From assembly GCA_026395195.1 (NCBI GenBank), contig JAPLZD010000016.1, forward strand, positions 1 through 8,031: DNA of 8,031 nucleotides. The letters run 5' to 3'. Under the pieces are notes generated by a model. That model did no database searches, had not been told where the DNA came from, and worked only from the letters and a program-made list of their open reading frames with translations. The position numbers were made by a program, and so were the translations under genes. The DNA comes from Candidatus Staskawiczbacteria bacterium (GTDB lineage Bacteria; Patescibacteriota; Minisyncoccia; Minisyncoccales; Staskawiczbacteraceae). Shown in pieces: positions 5,843-8,031 of the stretch (position 1 is its first letter; the number at the start of each line of letters is the position of its first letter).

Positions 5843-6521
5843 AACATTAGAAAAAAAATTAGGAATAAAATTTAAAAATAAAGATCTTTTAACGCAGGCA
5901 TTTACGCACAGGTCTTATTTGAATGAAAACCTGGACTTTAAATTAGAGCACAACGAAAGGCTGGAATTTTTGGGCGACGCAGTTATAGAGTTAATTGTTA
6001 CAGAGCATCTTTATAAAGAATTTCCGGAAAAGCCCGAAGGCGAGCTGACAAACTGGAGAGCGGCGCTGGTAAACGCAAAAATGCTGATGTCGGTTGCCGA
6101 GGAATTAGGATTCAATGATTTTCTTTTGCTTTCGAAAGGCGAGTCTAAAGAAGTGGGCAAAGCCCGCGCCTATATTTTGGCCAACACATTTGAGGCTTTG
6201 CTGGGCGCGCTATACCTGGATTCCGGGTACAAACCCTGCGATGAATTTTTAAAAAAATATTTGCTGATAAAATTGGCGGAAATAATTAAGGAAGGAAGCT
6301 ATAAAGATTCAAAATCAAAATTTCAGGAATGCTCTCAGGAAAAAGTTTCAATAACGCCAAATTATAAAGTTATGAAAGAATCGGGCCCCGACCACGATAA
6401 AAAATTTGTGGTGGGAGTATTTCTTGAAGATGAGCTGGTGGCAGAAGGACAAGGTTCGTCAAAACAGGAAGCAGAAGAAGACGCGGCAACAACTGCGCTG
6501 GAAGTAAAAAACTGGAAATAA
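5829..6521 (+). CDS. rnc: Ribonuclease III
   Basis: RNase III cuts double-stranded RNA and processes the rRNA precursor. I chose ATG 5829 (230 residues, MKDFETLEKKLG) because family similarity starts there; an upstream in-frame ATG at 5712 would add 39 unrelated residues lying inside nusB. The RNase III domain (about 1-150) has the signature HNERLEFLGDAV, giving metal-site residues E43, E46 and D50, and later ANTFEALLGALYLD with E122. The position equal to E. coli Asp114 is Asn119 here, a substitution I believe occurs in other bacterial members. The double-stranded RNA-binding domain (about 156-227) shows GPDHDKKF and GSSKQEAEEDAA. Length is normal. The start overlaps the end of nusB by 14 nt, and rpsP follows after 36 AT-rich nt, so it sits third in the operon. 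Confidence 0.96.
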   Translation: MKDFETLEKKLGIKFKNKDLLTQAFTHRSYLNENLDFKLEHNERLEFLGDAVIELIVTEHLYKEFPEKPEGELTNWRAALVNAKMLMSVAEELGFNDFLLLSKGESKEVGKARAYILANTFEALLGALYLDSGYKPCDEFLKKYLLIKLAEIIKEGSYKDSKSKFQECSQEKVSITPNYKVMKESGPDHDKKFVVGVFLEDELVAEGQGSSKQEAEEDAATTALEVKNWK

Positions 6522-6557
6522 AAATTTAAAAATTAAAAATTATAAAAATTCGTTATT

Positions 6558-7016
6558 ATGCTTACTATTAGACTTACAAGAAAAGGGAAAAAGAACCAGC
6601 CGTTTTTCAGGGTGGTTTTGGTGGACAAAAGAAGGTCGTCAACCGGCGGAAGGGCTGTTGAGGATTTGGGATATGTAGACCCGTTAAAAAAGAGAAGAAG
6701 CCTAAAAGCTGAAAGAATAAAATATTGGATTTCTAAGGGAGCTAAGGCATCGGCAACTGTTCATAATTTTCTGGTAACAGAAAAAATTATAGACGCCAAA
6801 AAAATCGTTAAAAAATCTAAAAAGCCAGCAGTATCAGCAGCGCCAGTGGCAGTTGCACCAGCAGCGGCGACACCGGAGCCAGAAGCTAAGAAAGAGGAAG
6901 CGCCAGTAGAACCAGCTCCAGTTGAAGATCAAAAGGATTTACCAGCGCCGGCAGAAGAGCTAAAATTGCCAGAAGCCACAGTAGAAGCCAAACCAGAGGA
7001 AAAACTGGCAGAATAA
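6558..7016 (+). CDS. rpsP: 30S ribosomal protein bS16 with long Ala/Pro/Glu-rich tail
   Basis: The N-terminal 85 residues are a clear bS16: MLTIRLTRKGKKNQPFFRVV, then GRAVEDLGYVDP and ERIKYWISKGAKAS with VHNFL. bS16 binds 16S rRNA and helps assemble the small subunit. The family is usually 80-90 residues; this protein has 152. The extra 65 or so residues are low complexity, rich in Ala, Pro, Glu and Lys, first basic (KKIVKKSKKP) and then mostly acidic, and likely disordered. All its arginines use AGA/AGG codons, like the other core genes here. No Shine-Dalgarno site is present. It is last in the operon and is followed by the terminator at 7043-7072. In many bacteria rpsP neighbours khpA, rimM and trmD; here an extra gene separates it from khpA. 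Confidence 0.96.
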   Translation: MLTIRLTRKGKKNQPFFRVVLVDKRRSSTGGRAVEDLGYVDPLKKRRSLKAERIKYWISKGAKASATVHNFLVTEKIIDAKKIVKKSKKPAVSAAPVAVAPAAATPEPEAKKEEAPVEPAPVEDQKDLPAPAEELKLPEATVEAKPEEKLAE

Positions 7017-7042
7017 ATAGCGTTCGGCAAAAAAAACGCAAC

Positions 7043-7072
7043 AAAAACAGGGGATTAAGGCCCCTTGTTTTT
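7043..7072 (+). terminator. Intrinsic terminator after rpsP
   Basis: AAAAACAGGGG pairs with CCCCTTGTTTTT with one bulged base, around a 7-nt loop (7054-7060), and the descending arm ends in five T. It closes the rpmF-rpsP operon 26 nt after the rpsP stop. Confidence 0.75.
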
Positions 7073-7086
7073 CTGCCCCCTTCCTC

Positions 7087-7115
7087 TTGACAGGCAGGGT
7101 ATAATATGCTATAAT
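7087..7115 (+). promoter_or_regulatory. Fully consensus sigma70 promoter with extended -10
   Basis: TTGACA (7087-7092), a 17-nt spacer and TATAAT (7110-7115) match the consensus at all 12 positions, and TGC directly before the -10 makes an extended -10. A second perfect TATAAT lies at 7100-7105, too close to the -35 box to be used with it. This is the best promoter in the window and serves the small membrane protein at 7161. Confidence 0.9.
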
Positions 7116-7147
7116 GAAAGAGTGGTGTTGAATGAAAAACCTTTTTT

Positions 7148-7153
7148 AGGAGG
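7148..7153 (+). promoter_or_regulatory. Perfect Shine-Dalgarno site of the small membrane protein
   Basis: AGGAGG lies 7 nt before the ATG at 7161, which selects that start over the ATG at 7154, only 0 nt after the site. The operon genes on either side have no such site. Confidence 0.85.
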
Positions 7154-7160
7154 ATGAGAG

Positions 7161-7472
7161 ATGGGAAGAATTGCACTTTTTTTCGAGGCGATTGGAGGAG
7201 CGATTATCGCTTTCTCCGGATGGCTTGTTCGCAGAGGTGTTCGCCAGATTCGCCGGACTTGTTTCAGCAATTGGCGGCGCACGCTCATTACATTGCCCAT
7301 TGTGGCAATTGTGGTGGCTTCAACCTTTCCGCGAACGGCTCCGCAGATTTGGGCAATTCTTGCTCCACTTGGAGCAATTGCAATCTGCTTAGCTGGCATT
7401 CGCATAATGCTGTCGCCATTTTGGCCAGCAGGAAACGACCGCCAGCGCCGCCGCCGCCGTAACCACAATTAG
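7161..7472 (+). CDS. Small basic three-helix membrane protein of unknown function
   Basis: I do not recognise this 103-residue protein. It has three hydrophobic segments (about 5-23, 41-57, 62-84), an Arg-rich loop at 24-40 (seven Arg) and a tail ending RQRRRRRNHN. The positive-inside rule puts the loop and the tail in the cytoplasm and the N-terminus outside. The start is set by AGGAGG 7 nt upstream. Several other frames are open here because the stretch is GC-rich (about 54%, against roughly 40% by eye nearby), but only this frame has the ribosome site and membrane helices. Fourteen of its 16 Arg codons are CGN, while rpsP and nusB use only AGA/AGG, which suggests recent acquisition. It has its own promoter and terminator and splits rpsP from khpA. 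The basic faces could bind nucleic acid or lipid; that is a guess. A structured RNA instead of a gene is a less likely alternative. Confidence 0.72.
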   Translation: MGRIALFFEAIGGAIIAFSGWLVRRGVRQIRRTCFSNWRRTLITLPIVAIVVASTFPRTAPQIWAILAPLGAIAICLAGIRIMLSPFWPAGNDRQRRRRRNHN

Positions 7473-7490
7473 TCAACTAGAGGGCCTACC

Positions 7491-7524
7491 AGGGAAGGGG
7501 CACATTGTCTTCCCTTGTTTTTTT
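7491..7524 (+). terminator. Intrinsic terminator after the small membrane protein
   Basis: AGGGAAG (7491-7497) pairs with CTTCCCT (7509-7515) around an 11-nt loop and is followed by TG and seven T (7518-7524). It isolates the cassette from khpA. Its descending arm shares the 11-mer CCCTTGTTTTT with the terminator after rpsP. Confidence 0.8.
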
Positions 7525-7542
7525 ACAAAAATTTGAAAAGCA

Positions 7543-7572
7543 TTGACATTATTTGTTAAAAGATTATATAAT
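7543..7572 (+). promoter_or_regulatory. Promoter of khpA
   Basis: Perfect TTGACA (7543-7548) and perfect TATAAT (7567-7572) are separated by 18 nt. The predicted start near 7579 leaves a leader of about 45 nt that is A-rich, with no convincing Shine-Dalgarno site. Confidence 0.82.
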
Positions 7573-7623
7573 GTAAACATAAGGTCGAGAAAAGAATAAT
7601 GATAATTAAGACTTAAGAAAAAC

Positions 7624-7941
7624 ATGGCAGCAGATAATGACAAAGAGTTTCTTGAGTACATTGTCAAGGAATTAGTTGACAATACTAAAGACGTCAAAGT
7701 TGAAAGAAAAGTTGACGAAATGGGAGTATTGCTTTCATTGAAAGTAAACCCAGAAGATATGGGTCAAATCATTGGGAGAGAAGGATCAACAGCCAAGGCA
7801 ATCAGGAACTTAGTCCGCATTGTCGGATTGAAGAACCACGCCAGAGTGAACCTTAAAATTGAGGAACCAGAAGGCGGACGTGCTCCAAGAGCCGAGAAAA
7901 AAGAAATGTCTTCAGAAGACATTGAAAATATCTCTCTGTAA
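7624..7941 (+). CDS. khpA: KH-domain RNA-binding protein KhpA
   Basis: The 105-residue protein is one KH domain: DKEFLEYIVKELVDN at the start as in KhpA/YlqC proteins, a beta strand GVLLSLKV, and the RNA-binding loop IIGREGSTAKAIRNLVR with the GxxG motif as G51-R-E-G54. KhpA binds RNA and, in Firmicutes, works with KhpB in cell-size and division control; the partner is not in this window. The family is usually about 75-90 residues; here an acidic tail (about 82-105, GGRAPRAEKKEMSSEDIE) is added. Five of seven Arg codons are AGA/AGG, so it belongs to the host background. It sits near rpsP as in many bacteria, but with its own promoter (7543-7572) and terminator (7964-7984). Confidence 0.94.
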   Translation: MAADNDKEFLEYIVKELVDNTKDVKVERKVDEMGVLLSLKVNPEDMGQIIGREGSTAKAIRNLVRIVGLKNHARVNLKIEEPEGGRAPRAEKKEMSSEDIENISL

Positions 7942-7963
7942 TTTATTGCAGAAAAGTGAAGAT

Positions 7964-7984
7964 CGCGCCTCCGGGCGCGGTTTT
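7964..7984 (+). terminator. Intrinsic terminator after khpA
   Basis: CGCGCC (7964-7969), a TCCG loop and GGCGCG (7974-7979) form a tight GC-only stem followed by GTTTT. The T-run is short, so some read-through into the next gene is possible. Confidence 0.75.
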
Positions 7985-7999
7985 CATTTAAAAACGTTG

Positions 8000-8005
8000 T
8001 ATAAT
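8000..8005 (+). promoter_or_regulatory. -10 box of a promoter for the trmD-like gene, likely giving a leaderless mRNA
   Basis: A perfect TATAAT ends 7 nt before the ATG at 8013, so transcription would begin at or just before the start codon. No clear -35 is visible at the right distance; that position falls on the khpA terminator stem. Confidence 0.5.
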
Positions 8006-8012
8006 AAATAAG

Positions 8013-8031
8013 ATGATTAAGTTTGACGTTA
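8013..8031 (+). CDS. trmD: Start of a gene fitting tRNA (guanine-37-N1)-methyltransferase TrmD (partial)
   Basis: Only six codons are present (MIKFDV) before the right edge. TrmD proteins, which methylate G37 of tRNAs, commonly start with a short strand such as MKFDIITLFP, and trmD usually lies just downstream of rpsP and khpA, so context and sequence agree. The evidence is short, and any other protein starting MIKFDV would fit equally. If it is trmD, rimM is missing from its usual place between khpA and trmD. There is no Shine-Dalgarno site, and the TATAAT at 8000-8005 would give a leaderless message. Confidence 0.5.

Noticed and set aside
7020..7039. Weak stem GCGTT/AACGC after rpsP as an extra terminator
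   Set aside because: Only five pairs and no T-run follows; the better hairpin at 7043-7072 explains termination.
7109..7468. Several other long open frames over the cassette gene (plus-strand from 7154 and 7171, minus-strand 7468-7109 and 7476-7288)
   Set aside because: They follow from GC-rich, stop-poor sequence. None has a ribosome site at a proper distance and none has the membrane-helix pattern; the frame from 7161 has both.
1..8031. CRISPR array, tRNA, rRNA, transposase, toxin-antitoxin pair
   Set aside because: I saw no regularly spaced repeats, cloverleaf, rRNA signature or recombinase motif in any reading of the window.

Overview
The window looks like a piece of a Candidate Phyla Radiation (Patescibacteria) genome, most probably a Parcubacteria-type lineage. 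The reasons are an AT-rich background, core genes without Shine-Dalgarno sites and with T-run/A-run leaders, Lys/Glu- or Ala/Pro-rich tails on two ribosomal proteins, single-helix-anchored small surface proteins, and a very large cysteine-rich secreted protein. TGA is a normal stop (nusB ends in TGA), so this is code 11 and not the TGA=Gly code of Gracilibacteria/SR1. This placement is inference from style, not from a database match.

Left part (1-348): a divergent regulatory region. A leftward gene, cut by the window edge, begins with a clear Sec signal peptide, a good Shine-Dalgarno site and a long leader with a small hairpin and a CACAC repeat. A 9-bp inverted repeat lies between its promoter and a rightward promoter.

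Surface operon (349-4948): two paralogous small membrane-anchored proteins with a DUF5666-like beta domain are followed by a 1199-residue exported protein with about 120 cysteines, internal duplications and C-terminal Ig/FN3-like domains. A strong hairpin terminator at 4962-4994 closes the unit. The three proteins are probably made together for the cell envelope; their function is unknown.

Translation/RNA operon (5006-7072): a good promoter, then rpmF (bL32), nusB, rnc (RNase III, overlapping nusB by 14 nt) and rpsP (bS16), closed by a terminator. These genes serve ribosome assembly, rRNA transcription and rRNA processing.

Inserted-looking cassette (7087-7524): a textbook sigma70 promoter, a perfect AGGAGG site and a GC-richer gene using CGN arginine codons that encodes a basic 103-residue three-helix membrane protein, followed by its own terminator. 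It sits between rpsP and khpA, which are often neighbours, and it is bracketed by an 11-bp direct repeat that forms part of the two terminators. It is the least explained element in the window.

Right end (7543-8031): khpA (KH-domain RNA-binding protein) with its own promoter and terminator, then the first six codons of a gene that fits trmD, with a -10 box so close that its transcript would be leaderless or nearly so.
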